This document shows positions 1 to 11,269 of a stretch of DNA of 64,000 nucleotides, piece by piece; the stretch's first letter is position 1; the number at the start of each line of letters is the position of its first letter. The notes under the pieces are model-generated. The model saw only the letters and a list, made by a program, of their open reading frames with translations. It ran no database searches and was not told the DNA's origin. The position numbers were made by a program, and so were the translations under genes. The stretch is taken from NCBI GenBank assembly GCA_007570785.1, contig ML660777.1:2745845-2809844 (forward strand), written 5' to 3'. This DNA comes from Antilocapra americana. Lineage: Eukaryota; Chordata; Mammalia; Artiodactyla; Antilocapridae.

Positions 1-92
1 AGCTCTGATTTAGGGGATCTTATCTAAAATGAGATACATTATTACAAATAGAACATGTTCTTCAAGGAATGGTATAGCCTGAACATACTTAC

Positions 93-260
93 CCTAAAGT
101 GCTGTGCAGTTAGTTCTTTATCCTGGAGGGGGATAGGGTAGTGAGCTGTTTGTAGATCCTTCAGGGCTGCAGAAAGTTTAGCCTTATCTTTGAAATTAGC
201 AATCAGATGTCCAACAGCTTTCAAAATTGTTAAAGCCTGCTCTGTAAATCTGTAGCTCTC
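93..260 (-). CDS. ADGB: ADGB exon: globin-domain part with proximal-His region
   Basis: This 168-nt exon (56 codons, phase 0 at both ends) runs from a CTACACAG acceptor to an AGG|GTAAGT donor. It encodes ESYRFTEQALTILKAVGHLI, then ANFKDKAKLSAALKDLQTAH, then YPIPL.DKELTAQHFR. This resembles globin helices E-F-G: KAHGKKVLGAF...L..LH...VDPENFR in haemoglobin. The His of LQTAHYP sits where the proximal heme ligand F8 is expected. Androglobin is reported to have Gln at distal E7; the Gln in FTEQ is the likely counterpart, but the helix alignment is approximate. Because the globin is circularly permuted, the A-B helices and the IQ motif follow in exons beyond the left edge. Confidence 0.95.
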
Positions 261-1321
261 CTGTGTAGACCAAGCATAGTACTCAGCCTCATTTTCATTT
301 ATTTAGGTATAATTAGGTTTACAAAGATTTAGTTTCTGTTAATATATTAAAAATCTGTTATGTGACTGACTCAATAGTTATTTATGGAGGATTTACTTGA
401 TCAAATATTTCACCAGGAATCATGGTCAGAGAGATGTTAAACAAGGAACTTGATTCTTGCTCTTGTAGGAACACACAGAAAGAACACTAACCCCACTGGG
501 GGCCAGGGAAAATTTCTCCACAGTATTACTATCCAACCTTTGTTCTAAAAAACATCTAGGAATTAGTCTGACAGCTGTGTGGTATTTGATGACTGAAGGG
601 CAGAGAAGAGTTCAGGGAGAGAACAATTAAAAAGAAAAGAAAAGGCAAGAGGGTGAACTAGCATGGGCTTCTCGCTTCCTTCTGCTATAAACTCTGAAGA
701 AATAATAAAGCAAGAAGGAGACAGGGATATCAGGAAGGAGCTTATTTTTAAAGATGGAGAAAACCCTGAGGTGTTGCAGATGATGGAGAAGGTGCAGAGC
801 AGAGGGTGCTTACAGGCAGCCTGAAGAGGGTCATGTAGGAGGAAAGCTTTGTAAAGTCTGTTTTCGCCTCTTTCCTTAGGGGCACTATCCTCACTCCACA
901 GTTCCCTGTAGAAATTTTAAGGGCTCATCCAGCAGGAATAGCATGAGAATGGAGTGCGAAGCTAATGACAACAGAGGCAATTGACTTGCCATATTAATGC
1001 ATTTACTTCCCCTTGACCTTCTCCCAATCCCCTCAAAGCTTTGGAAAAATCTCGTGTCTCCCTGAAATGAAACTATGGCCAGAAAAGTCACTGGTTAACT
1101 GATAGCATTGGGAGTGATCAAGGATGGCTCTGAGAAGCTTCAGTCTCTCTGCTTTTGAACCAATCTGTATCCCCGTTTCCTTCTTGATTAGAGGTAAAGA
1201 CTACTGGGGCCTAAAAGTCAGCCCCAATAACTTTTATAAGATGGAGGAGTTGATAATCCCAGGAAAACATGAGTTCACACACCCAAATAGTTAAACAATT
1301 AGGGAATTAAATCACCTAAAG
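261..1321. other. ADGB intron, nothing recognised
   Basis: Intron between the globin exon (93-260) and the nested L1. No gene, repeat or clear motif seen. Confidence 0.6.
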
Positions 1322-1469
1322 AAAGAAACAAACTGCTTCCATTTCCTGACTACTGTCAACAGTTTTGCTATGAACGTTGGGGTGCATACATCTTTTGGAA
1401 TATATGCCCAGGACATATTTCCAGGAGCTGGACTTCTGGAACATATGGTAGTCCTATTTTTAGTTTTTT

Positions 1470-1681
1470 TAGGGCTTCCCCCATTGCTCAATTGGTAAAG
1501 AATGTGCCTGCAATGCAGGAGACCCAGGTTCAACTCCTGAGTTAGGAAGATTCCCTGGATAAGGAAATGGGAACCCATTCCAGTAGTCTTACCTGGAGGA
1601 TCCCATGGACAGAAAACCTGGCAGGCTACAGTCAAGGGGGTCACAAGGGATGGACATGAATTAGTGACTAAACTGCCACCA
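1470..1681 (+). mobile_element. Bov-tA SINE
   Basis: tRNA-like head (GGCTTCCCCCATTGCTCAAT), then CCATTCCAGTAGTCTTACC and the GACATGAATTAGTGAC end. Inserted in the older L1 at 1335-3139. Confidence 0.9.
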
Positions 1682-2480
1682 CCGTGGAACATCTATACTG
1701 TTCTACATAGTGGCTGTATCAATTTACATTCTAACCAACTGTGTAGGTAGGAAGGTTTCCTTTTCTCCATACTTTCTCCAGCACTTATTTTTTGTAGATA
1801 TTTTGGTGATGGCCATTTTGACCCATGTGAGGTGATACCTCAGTGTGGTTTTGCTTTGCATTTCTCTAGTAATTAACAGTGTTGAGCATCTTTTAATATA
1901 CCTGCTAATCTTCTGAATGTCTTCTTTGGAGAAATGTCTATTGAGGTCTTCTGCCCATTTTTTATTGGGCTGTTTCCTGACATTGAGTTGTGTGAGCTGT
2001 TCGTATATTTTGGAAATTAACCCCTTGTCAGTCACATTATTTGCAAGTATCTCCAGTTCCATAGGCTGTCTTTCTATTTTGTTGGTTTCTTTTGCTGTGC
2101 AAAAGCTTTTAAGTTCGATACATGCACCCCAGCCTTCATAGCACTATCTGTCACAGCAGCCTAAATGTCCATTGGTCAGTGCATGGATACAGTACTGGAA
2201 TATTACTCAGCCATAAGAAGACTTAAAAGCTGCCATTTGCAGTAACATGGATGGGCTTACAGAATATCATAGTGACTAAGTACACAAAGACAAATACTGT
2301 GTGATATCACATGTAGAATAAAATAAATAAGTACAAATGGATCTATTTACAAAACTGAAAGACTCATAGACATAGAAAACAAACTGTGACTAACCAAAGG
2401 CAAACTGGTAGAGGAGGGAAAATTTAGGAGTATGGGTTTAAAGGATATACACTGCTACATATAAAATAGATAAGAAACAA

Positions 2481-2960
2481 TTTTTTTTATAATGCTGAGT
2501 AATATTACTCAGCATTAAAAAAAAAATTCATTTGAATCAGTTCTACTCAGGTGGATGGAACTGGAGCCTATTATCCAGAGTGAAGTAAGCCAGAAGGAAA
2601 AACAACAATATAGTATACTAATGCATATATATGGAATTTAGAAAGATGGTAATGAGAACCCTGCATGCGAGACAGCAAAAGGAACGCAGATGTATAGAAC
2701 AGACTCATGGACTCTGTGGAAGAGGGCAAGGGTGGGATGATATGGGAGAATGGCTTGAAATGTTAATTATCATATGCGAAATCAATCGCCAGCCCAGGGT
2801 TGATGCTTGGGGCTGGTGCACCGAGATGACCCAGGGGGAGGGAATCGGGAGGGAGGAGAGAGAGGGGTTCTGGAGGGGAGCATATGTAAACCCATGGCGG
2901 TTTCATGTCAATGTATGGCAAAACCAACACAATAAAGTAAAGAAAATTAAAAAATAAAAT
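2481..2960 (+). mobile_element. Young L1 3' end with foldback 5' end
   Basis: This L1 3' UTR fragment is flanked by an 18-bp duplication AAAATAGATAAGAAACAA (2463-2480 and 2961-2978). Its first 46 bp form a palindrome centred between 2503 and 2504 (arms about 23 bp, one mismatch), followed by ordinary forward L1 3' sequence. It ends in an A-rich AAAATAAAAT tail. Confidence 0.9.
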
Positions 2961-3317
2961 AAAATAGATAAGAAACAAAGACCTACTATATAACACAGGT
3001 GACAATATCCACTATCTTCTAATTAACCTATAATGGAATATAATCTGAAAAAATATATATTAATAGCTGAAACACTTGGCTGAATGGCTGAAACTAACAT
3101 GATACTGCAAATCAATTCTACTTCAATTCAAAAAATAAAAAAGAAACAAACTAGATAAGCCATACTATATAAAAAAATTTTTTTCTTTTTGTCTATTTCT
3201 TTGTAGTTTAAAGCAGAGAAAGGTTTATTTCAGGGCCACGCAAGGAGATGGTGGCTCATGCTCTAAAAATTCCCAAGTTCCCTGAAGGTTTTTCTATTTT
3301 TTAATATTATACTATCA

Positions 3318-3527
3318 TTATGTGTGCTCAGTCACTCAGTCTTGTCTGATTTTTTGAGGTCCCATGGATTGTAGCTCACCAGGCTCCTCTGTCCATGGGA
3401 TTTTCCAGGCAAGAATACTGGAGTGGGGTGCCATTTCTTCCTCCAGGGGTCTTCCAGACTCAGGGATTGAGCCTGTGTCCCTTTTGTCTCTTACATTGGC
3501 AGGAGGATTCTTTACCACTTAAGCACA
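3318..3527 (-). mobile_element. Bov-tA SINE
   Basis: Reverse copy, CTCAGTCACTCAGTCTTGTC to GATTCTTTACCACTTAAGC. Confidence 0.88.
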
Positions 3528-3596
3528 TTTATTATTTATCTAAATCATATAATTGTGGCAGTTAAGTTGAATGCCTTTCTTTTATAGTTATATTGA

Positions 3597-3637
3597 AGAA
3601 CTGGACATGACTGAGCGACTAACACTTTTACTTTATG
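3597..3637 (+). mobile_element. Bov-tA/BovB 3' tail fragment
   Basis: Only the tail ACTGGACATGACTGAGCGAC TAACACTTTTACTT is present. Confidence 0.7.
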
Positions 3638-3639
3638 CA

Positions 3640-4560
3640 GTTTTATTTAGTACAATTTCTTTTAGATAACACTGATTTATTCAGGTAAAAATAATTTTTT
3701 TAAAAAAGAGAAAAAACAAGAATTTAAAATAAGCAGGGTAAATCTAATTAAGGGTTTAAGGGATATAGAAGGTGGGCTTGATTATCTTCCTTCTGTGTCT
3801 ATCGAGCAGTAGTTAGGTCTGATGCGAGATGGTGCAGAAAGAGGGGAGGCAGCCATCGGGCATCCTTCAGGACCACTGCCTGCAGAGGGAAGAACGCATG
3901 ACTGGAGCATATCTGGGCCATGAAAACATGAGCACAGAGTTGGTTTTGAACCATCCTGCTACCGCTCTGGACAAGAGGTTTACTGACTGGCTAAGTAGAT
4001 CTCATCTCACTAGTATTAAGTTGTGATACATGGAGATGGATTGCAGGAGCAGGTAAAGCTGATTTATGCAGTCGAAAGGCTCTATAAATACTTGTCTCCC
4101 AAAATGCATATGCATACGTCTAAAGATGTCCTTCAGAGGACGTCTAAACCAAGACAGGACCTGGAGGAAGATTTATTTCTCTCTCTCTTCTTTCAGACCC
4201 TGTCAGAGCCAAGGAGCTAGAAAAACCAAGAGTTTAAGAGCAGATGAAGAAATGACTGACCCTTTCGTGGATCCTCTCCCCCTGAATCCCAGAGTCCCTT
4301 CCTTAAGACAAAGAAGGAGGAAAGGAACATATAAAATATCAAAAATTTAACCTGCTTTGAAAAAGTCTGTACTGATCCTTTATGCTTCTCAAGGGAACAA
4401 GAATATTGATACTATGGGATTTGCCTTAGGTGTTAACAGATGTGTAAGGGAATTCAACAGAGCAGAGGTGAGTAAATAAAATAAAATGAAATAAAATAAT
4501 AATCATTTTTAAAATAAAATGATTTTATTTGTATCCCTACAGAGTTTAGACTGCTTATTA
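3640..4560. other. ADGB intron, nothing recognised
   Basis: Overlapping plus-strand open frames at 3829-4350 (65-94 codons) have no recognisable domain. An A-rich AATAAAATAAAATG run lies at 4475-4500. Confidence 0.55.
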
Positions 4561-4561
4561 A

Positions 4562-4652
4562 CACGTCATATTTGAGTCTTGTCTGACTCTGTGCAACCCC
4601 ATAGATGGCAGCCTACAAGGCTCCTCCGTCCCTGGGATTCTCCAAGAATTCA
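4562..4652 (-). mobile_element. Bov-A2-like SINE fragment
   Basis: TTGTCTGACTCTGTGCAACC, AGATGGCAGCCTACAAGGCT and CCGTCCCTGGGATTCTCCAA, the Bov-A2 unit in reverse. Confidence 0.8.
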
Positions 4653-4981
4653 GAGGCATCTCATGAAATGCAAACTTCAGAGAAGTCATGCTTATCAGGA
4701 AAAAAGAAGAAAAAGCATCAGCAACAGCAGGCATTTGGAAAGTGAGTGAATGAAGAATCTTAAAATTTTTCCCACTAATATCAGTAAAAAAATAAGCCAT
4801 CTGAGCAAGTAACCTTAAAAAAAATGTCATATTTGAGAATTTCTTACAGAACATACTTAATAGTTTTAAAAAGTAAAAAAAAAAAAGTGAGTAAGTTGAA
4901 TAAAAAAAAGAGAAATATGATATAGTTCAAGATCTTTGAAACTAAAGCACACACCCAAATCACAGTTGGTAACCAATTTAC

Positions 4982-5096
4982 CGGCTCAAAGTTGGGTAGC
5001 ACAACATCTTCATCCCCAACGACGAAGGTCACCATGCTGCAGATGTGTATGGAGTGGCCCACGAGGGAGTATGCAGTGAAGAGCAGCATGTGTCTC
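4982..5096 (-). CDS. ADGB: ADGB exon: domain III-like, HSIHICSMVTFVVGDED segment
   Basis: This 115-nt exon has a CTCTTTAG acceptor and a CCG|GTAAAT donor. It completes Gly and encodes RHMLLFTAYSLVGHSIHICS, then MVTFVVGDEDVVLPNFEP. It ends the domain III-like part and leads straight into the globin exon. The open frame extends about 75 bp further upstream, but that part is intron: the frame matches androglobin only from 5096 and the phase from the previous exon fits only there. Confidence 0.94.
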
Positions 5097-5602
5097 CTAA
5101 AGAGAGTGGACACTCTATATAGATCGAGGGTCTCCTTTGTTGTAGTCCTTGCCTCTGTTAGCTTCTTCATGATACTTTGTGCTCAAATGAAGTCAAAGGT
5201 TAGTATGGGCTGAATTTTGTAACACAGATGAAGTAATGACTGATGAGTTTTTACTCTGAAAGAACCCTCAGAGATCATGAAATCTATAGTTCACTAATTA
5301 TGTTGGATAAAAGCAGTCACTCTAAATGACGATGTTGCACAGATTGGAGACGTCTCCCATGCACTGAAGACATATTGCAAAAGACTGCTCCTGATTTCCC
5401 CCTCACCACAGTAATATACAAAGCCAAGTGCTTTGTAGATTTCATAGTCATTTTCTCACAAATGCATAGCTTCATGTATGTTATTTATGTCTCTCCCACC
5501 AGGTTGTAACACCATGGAGAGGACTGAGAGCATGTCTGAAACCTTCCTGTTGGCTGCTTAGGTCCCTGTGGAGGGAAATGTGGATAGAAGTAGTAAATTG
5601 TG

Positions 5603-5815
5603 AAAGTGTTTGGCTGCTCAGTTGTATCCTACTCTTTGTGATGCCATGGCCTGCAGCGTAGTCTGCAGGCTCCTCTGTCCATGGAATTCTCCAGGCAAGG
5701 ATACTGGAGTGGCTTGCCATTCCCTTCTCCCAGGGATCTTCCTGACCCAGAGATTGAACCCAGGTCTCCCGCATTGCAGGTTGATTCTTTACTGTCTGAG
5801 CCACCAGGGAAGCTC
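5603..5815 (-). mobile_element. Bov-tA SINE
   Basis: Full-length reverse copy, GTGAAAGTGTTTGGCTGCTC to GAGCCACCAGGGAAGC. Confidence 0.92.
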
Positions 5816-6645
5816 AGATAAAAGTAGAATCTTTATCAGTTCCCCATCCTTGGTCATCCTGATGAATGAGCACTCAGACAGAATAATGATTTCTGGGAGA
5901 ATCTTTCCATACTAGAGTTTTTAGGGAAGATGTGAAAAATATAGTATTTTTAAAATTTATTATTCCTCTAGGAATATTGAATGCTTGCCATAGATTATTT
6001 TAGCACTTTATTTTGTTGCTTGGGTTTTGCTTTTTGAATAAGAGCCATAGCTTTTCATTAATCACATAGAATTATCATGATTGATCTTGGGAAATTCAGC
6101 AAAATATTTATCTTATCTGAAATATGAGGTAATATTTTGAACTTTACTTATCAAAAATCATGAAAACTTTTCAGTTATATATATTTTCTTTAAAATGGAA
6201 AATGTGATGTGTTTAACCAATTATATCTTAATTTAAAACTACAGGTAAAATTAAAAATAACTACAGGTAAAACTATAGATTTATAGAAAAATGCTGTTTT
6301 TCAACCTGTTTTTAAATAAAATCATGGTTCTTATTAAGAACCATGGCATAATAAAACAAAAAGATCATTTTAATAAATTAATTTTAGGAAATACTGGGTT
6401 AAACACATTTAAAATATACTCTTTACTAAAGAAGTTTCAGATTCTTTGACAATTATGCATCTTCCAAAAGGCACAGCATTTCTTCAGAATTATTTTTCTC
6501 AAGAATCATGATGATAGACCTATACTTTGTGAAATCACTTTAGGAAACAACATGTTAGTTTCCATATTGTTTCATTATTTAGTAGTCAAAAGTTTACAAG
6601 TCTTCAAATAATTCTTAGCATGGGAAAAATGAAGTGACTCCATAC
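5816..6645. other. ADGB intron, AT-rich, nothing recognised
   Basis: Intron between the exons at 6646 and 5096; AT-rich, with no repeat family identified. Confidence 0.55.
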
Positions 6646-6787
6646 CCAACAGGCAGGCGAACCACTGTAGCCTTGGTGGCATAGGTGTGAATTGTCACAA
6701 CGAGATGGCGTGGCCTCAGAGATTTCCAAGAAACTGTCTCAACTGTAAGTAGTCCAGGCTCTATGGGAGGGCTGTTCTTTGGTAAAG
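6646..6787 (-). CDS. ADGB: ADGB exon: domain III-like, SPPIEPGLL and HTYATKATVVRLPVG segment
   Basis: This 142-nt exon has a TTTCCTAAAG acceptor and a GG|GTATGG donor. It completes Ala and then encodes LPKNSPPIEPGLLTVE, SWKSLRPRHLVV and IHTYATKATVVRLPV, ending in two bases of Gly. Conservation with human is high. A (TA)n run starts about 21 bp upstream of the acceptor, next to a short pyrimidine tract. RHLVVT differs from the human SLVLK at the start of the last strand. Confidence 0.95.
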
Positions 6788-6808
6788 CTTTAGGAAAAGT
6801 TAAAAAAA

Positions 6809-6829
6809 TTATATATATATATATATATA
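6809..6829. repeat. (TA)n microsatellite
   Basis: About ten TA units, 21 bp upstream (transcript sense) of the ADGB exon at 6787. Confidence 0.95.
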
Positions 6830-8953
6830 ACATTCAATTGTGAGTATAGTTGGCTATCACTAGTATTGCTTTTTATCAATATGAAATTAATAATAATAAT
6901 AAAATTAAATAATATTAACAACAACCAAGATTTAGACATATTCTGAAAATGCTCATAAAACATTAGAAATTATGCTGGGTAAAGGCCAAATAGTTACAGG
7001 AAATAATACTTGAGAGGAAGCAAGATCTTTGTTCCTATTCCTACTTTTCTCCTTATAGTCATTCCCACAGTTGAACAAACCAGGAATGGAAAAGTTAGAA
7101 AAAAAAGAGGTCAGCCAGGGATATTTCATTGTAGTATATGACTGCTTATCTTATGTAGCGTAGTAATCACAATATCCTGTTGGATGCAGTTTTAAAGGAG
7201 GAAAATTATTACATCTGGGAAAATGAGATATTTTCCTAAGACAGTGCCAAAACAAGGGCACTTTAAGCCCTTTAAGCTTTAAGTGTGTGGAGAAATAACA
7301 GATAATTAACAAAACTTCCATTTCAATTAAATTGACATTTTAAATTTAATTGTATTTTATAAATTAATTAAAACAATCTAATTAAACTTTGGCTACTTTA
7401 ATTAACTTTTTTAAAATCTGAAAATGGGTAGAAAATATTATTTTTCATTGGTAGCTGAGGACAAAATACTTCTTACCTTGTTTTGCAGCTAACCTTCAAG
7501 CTAATGTTACAAGCCACCACATGATCTGAAACACTTCCATGCATTTGGAGTTTCAGTGTTCTAGGATGTGGTGCAGCTTAGGAACTGTTGGCTAGGTAGA
7601 CATACTAAACTTACACCGCTGAATTCTGGGAAGTTTATTCAACAAATATTTATTGCCTACCTGCTACACATCTGATACCACTCAAAACATTGGGTATATC
7701 TTGGTAGGAAAACCATAGTCTCTGCCATCAAGGTAGGCAAGAAATTCAATATTAAGCATGCAGCAAATATTTATACTTGTACAGGGTCAGAGCTGTTCAT
7801 TTGAGTTACATATAAATGCTTTAGTAAAACAAGTCAGTCAAAGAATACCGTTTTGTGCCTTAGAAACCAGCCTTAGAGATGAAAAGGAACAGTCTATCCG
7901 TTAGAACAGGAAGGAAAGGTGACTAGAGCTTGAGAGAGTTCAATATGAGGAGATGAGGGGGTCATTTCTGATCTGTTCTATCTCTTCTGAAAACAGTTGC
8001 AAGGTCATCAACTGAAAATGAGGAAGGACGAGAGTGGGAATTGGACATTTGAAGATGGAGAGAGATCTGCAGGTTTGTAATAATCATCCATAAGAATGAA
8101 AGTTGGGAGAATGAATGAACTTGGGGAATGTTGACAGTGCTTAGGTCATTTGTTTCTTTGTTCTTTTTGAGGTTTGTGGGCCTCAATTTAAAATGGGGCT
8201 AGGTGGTAGGAATTTTTTTCTTCAGTTACACTCAGCTGCTCTAATGCAATCCCAGGTCAGGCACAGAGGTATTTTCAACCAATATTAGGGTTTTGTCAGG
8301 AATAAAACTTCAGAGGGTAAGAAAGCACTTGTGTTGAGGGCACATATGAAGAAATGTCAATAAATACAATGATGGGCCATGGAAACTGTGTTGGGAATCA
8401 GAGAAATCAGGATCTGATGACGGTGGACACAGACAAAGTTGTAAGGTTGATGAATGGTGGTCCCTACCCAGTCCAAGAATTGTAGGAGTGGGAATTCTAG
8501 AGAGAGTGAACTGGAGCTTTAGGTGTAGGGGTCAGAGAGCTTAAAATTGATTGAGATAATACAGTTATTGGTACAATAAAGTCTAAACAAAGCCATGATA
8601 GTAGGGGCCCAGGGAGGGATGGAGATAAAGGACTTTGGAAGAGCCAAATCAAGGAAGAAAGAGCTTGTGATTTTAAATAGATTTTGAAAGAATCAAGAAT
8701 AATGACATGTATAGGGGGAAAGAGAAACAGAGGGACTAGGTGTGCTAAAGAGATAACCATATGACCAGAACAAAGAGAGAGATGGGTAGCAAGAGTGGGC
8801 ATACTCCTTGATGTCAGAGGAGCAGGAAGATCTTAGGAGGTCTGGAGAGGGAATAAGTCCCTTCATTCGGTGTTTAAAACTTGTAGTATACTTTTCCCCT
8901 GAATAGAAAGTGAGCGGGGCTTTCAGACTTTGATTTTCTCATAGCCCTCTTAC
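6830..8953. other. ADGB intron, nothing recognised
   Basis: About 2.1 kb with no young retroposon, unusual for this window. The purine-rich 7960-8870 part could be an old, unidentified repeat. Confidence 0.5.
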
Positions 8954-9056
8954 CTCCAGATTCTCCCCAGCGTACCAATGCAGAAAAGCAAATCAGCAGT
9001 TCAATGGGCTTTAAACTGTCCACGAATAGGTGATAGGACACACGTTCGTCTGAAAA
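8954..9056 (-). CDS. ADGB: ADGB exon: domain III-like, LFVDSLKPIELL segment
   Basis: This 103-nt exon follows a TTCTTGCAG acceptor and ends G|GTAAGA. It starts in phase 0 with FSDERVSYHLFVDSLKPIEL and ends VRWGESG plus one base. It is nearly identical to the human segment. It lies after the WLDFEDF signature and therefore in the beta-sandwich-like region between protease core and globin. Confidence 0.95.
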
Positions 9057-9429
9057 CTGCAAGAAGTAGACTAATTGTTACGTTTCGTATTGGCCTATTA
9101 ATGCTGGTATTTCCCACTTCTAATGAAAGTACAATACCTGACATTCATAGAGCATTTAGTGTGTTCTAGACATCACAAGTACTTTACAGATTTAACGAAA
9201 GGGAGAAAATCACACTGGTGCACGCTGGCAGCAGTCCCTGGAAACCCTGTCTGCAGAGACTGAGACCGGCCACCATATCAGAGAGTGCCAAAGCTCTCCT
9301 CTGTGAGTAAAGAAAGGCTATGCTTGTTACAGAAGAGGAAGACATTGAGCCCGCAGCTGAGTAGCGCTCAGAAAATAGGTCCCTGATAAGTAAACAGGGA
9401 GAGAATAGAAATGCACTAAGGTAGGCTAC

Positions 9430-9633
9430 TTGGGCTTCCCTGTTGGCTCAGAAGGTAAAGAATCTGCCTGCAATGAGGGAGACCTGGGTTCCATCCAATA
9501 GTTGGGAAGATCCCCTGAAGAAGGGCATGGCAACTCACTCCAGTATTCTTGTCTGGAGAATCCTATGGACAGAGGAGCCTGGCTACAGTCCTTGGGGGTC
9601 ACAAAGAGTCACACACAACTGAATGACTAAGCA
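9430..9633 (+). mobile_element. Bov-tA SINE
   Basis: GGGCTTCCCTGTTGGCTCAG to CACAACTGAATGACTAAGCA. Confidence 0.92.
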
Positions 9634-9718
9634 CATGCTACTTGGTGGTCTTTTCTGTTACTCCTTCATTCTACAAGGTCTTCAGAACTATACCCATTGC
9701 ATTCTAATGAACCACACT

Positions 9719-9832
9719 GGGGGCTTCCCTTGTGGCAGAGCTGGTAAAGAATCTTCCTGCAATGTGGAAGACGTGGGTTTGTTCCCTGGGTTGGGACGAT
9801 CCCCTGGAGAAGGGAAAGGCTACCCACTCCAG
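9719..9832 (+). mobile_element. Bov-tA SINE, 3'-truncated
   Basis: Head GGGGCTTCCCTTGTGGCAGA through GGCTACCCACTCCAG; the tail half is absent. Confidence 0.85.
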
Positions 9833-9934
9833 AACCAAACTGGATTTTTGATTGGGGCATGCAAGAAAGTACTCAGCACAACGGGAATATCTCTTAGTGG
9901 ACCGGCACATAAGGATTACATGAATATGATTTCA

Positions 9935-10085
9935 GTCCATCTTAGATGGGCACTATTAATATCTATAATTATGGATGAAGAAACTGAAATACAGAGAGGG
10001 TAAGTAATTCGTCAAAGGTCACAGAACTTGCAAGTAGCACAGCTGAGATTCAAAAGTAAGTCTGTCTATCTACTAATACCTAACT
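9935..10085 (-). repeat. MIR-like SINE
   Basis: GAAACTGAAATACAGAGAGG, then GTCAAAGGTCACAGAACTTG, the usual MIR core in reverse. Confidence 0.65.
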
Positions 10086-10742
10086 CCAATGTTGGTCTTT
10101 CAATTATTGTGCTATAACTGCACTTCAATTTCCCAGTGCTTCAACATAATTTTGACTGATGGTGTACAGTAAATGTGTTAATTTAATTGTCATTATACTT
10201 TAAGGCTTTCTATATTATTTTACAACAATATTTAAGTAACAAGTCGAAATGCAAAACAAAACAAAACAAAACCCAAGTTATATTGTGAAAAAGAGATCCT
10301 TAATAATCAAGTATAATAAGACTTCTAGAAATGTTTGATGCAATGTAACTATTTAAAATGATTGTGTCACTCAAAGTTTTCTAATAGCCCTTGACACTTT
10401 AGTTTTCTTTTGTCTGTAACATGTTCGGGATAGAGACAATTGTTTCAAATACTCCCTGTCTAAAACTCTGAAGGACTCTGGATTTGCCAGTGTAGCCTGT
10501 GTGAGCAAGGAAGAGGCTCATTTGCCATCATTTTAAATTGTCTGAGAATCTGAAGTTGAGGTGGCCCTGCAGGCCACATGCAGGGAATCTGCCCTGGTGC
10601 AGGCATGAGACATCTTTGCAAGCCCCCTGCCAACCCCCACGACATCACCTGTGGGGACAGCTAAGGGACATGCACAGGACAAGCCTCAGACTGTGTTCCC
10701 AGTTCAGCAGGCGGAGCCTGTGGCCGCTAAAGTCAGGACTAA
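10086..10742. other. ADGB intron, nothing recognised
   Basis: Contains the AAAAC microsatellite and a GC-richer stretch (10540-10740) without a recognised family. Confidence 0.5.
10252..10273. repeat. (AAAAC)n microsatellite
   Basis: Four AAAAC units after GCAAAAC. Confidence 0.9.
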
Positions 10743-10955
10743 AAGTGAAAGTGTTAGTTGCTCAGTTGTGTCCAACTCTTTGCGACCTCATGGACTGTAG
10801 CCCGCCAGGCTCCTGTGTATGGGGTCCTCCAGCCAAGAATCCTGGAGTGGATTGCCATGCCCTTCTCCAGAGGATCTTTCCTACTCAGGTATCAAACCTG
10901 GGTCTCCTGCATTGCAGGCAGATTCTTCACCATCCAAGCCACTGGAGAAGCCCCT
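10743..10955 (-). mobile_element. Bov-tA SINE
   Basis: Full-length reverse copy, AGTGAAAGTGTTAGTTGCTC to CCAAGCCACTGGAGAAGCCC. Confidence 0.92.
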
Positions 10956-11269
10956 AAATCAGGACTGCCTAGCCTCAGACCATGGACAGTCCAAACTAAA
11001 GGCCATGAATTTGGGGGTACTAACAACATCCTCTAAGTCATCATTTTCTCAGACCATTGATGTAAAAAAAAATTCAGGGGGATGCAGGGATTCATAATGG
11101 ATGCTGTCATTTTATTTTGCCAAGCTGGAACTTTAAAAGGAAAATAAAATTCTGTATTTACCATCACTTCATAACAGTGTCGAAACATACACACACATGT
11201 ACACGTATATATTAGGGTGGCAATGTATAAGAAAAACTCATGTGCTAAATGCTCTTAGTAATAATAATG

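Larger units (their letters stand above)
1335..3139 (+). mobile_element. Older L1 with 5' inversion, hosting two later insertions
   Basis: A 13-bp duplication AAAGAAACAAACT at 1322-1334 and 3140-3152 bounds the element. The first part (1335 to about 2125) is L1 ORF2 in reverse orientation. The second (about 2126-3139) is the L1 3' end in forward orientation. Both parts contain the same short region (CCCCA..TTCATAGCA), so about 45 bp overlap at the join. This is the twin-priming type of 5' inversion. A Bov-tA (1470-1681) and a younger L1 (2481-2960) interrupt it. Confidence 0.85.

Noticed and set aside
3829..4350. Possible small gene from overlapping plus-strand frames
   Set aside because: No domain, no splice or poly(A) context, opposite strand to ADGB, and length expected by chance.
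5097..5170. Upstream extension of the ADGB exon at 4982-5096, supported by an open frame and a TACTAAC-like branch point at 5190-5200
   Set aside because: Phase from the previous exon and homology both start at 5096 with a CTCTTTAG acceptor; the extension has no androglobin match.
9430..9633. tRNA-like sequence with internal promoter boxes, here and in every other Bov-tA head
   Set aside because: The A/B-box-like parts belong to SINE heads; no complete cloverleaf tRNA gene is present.
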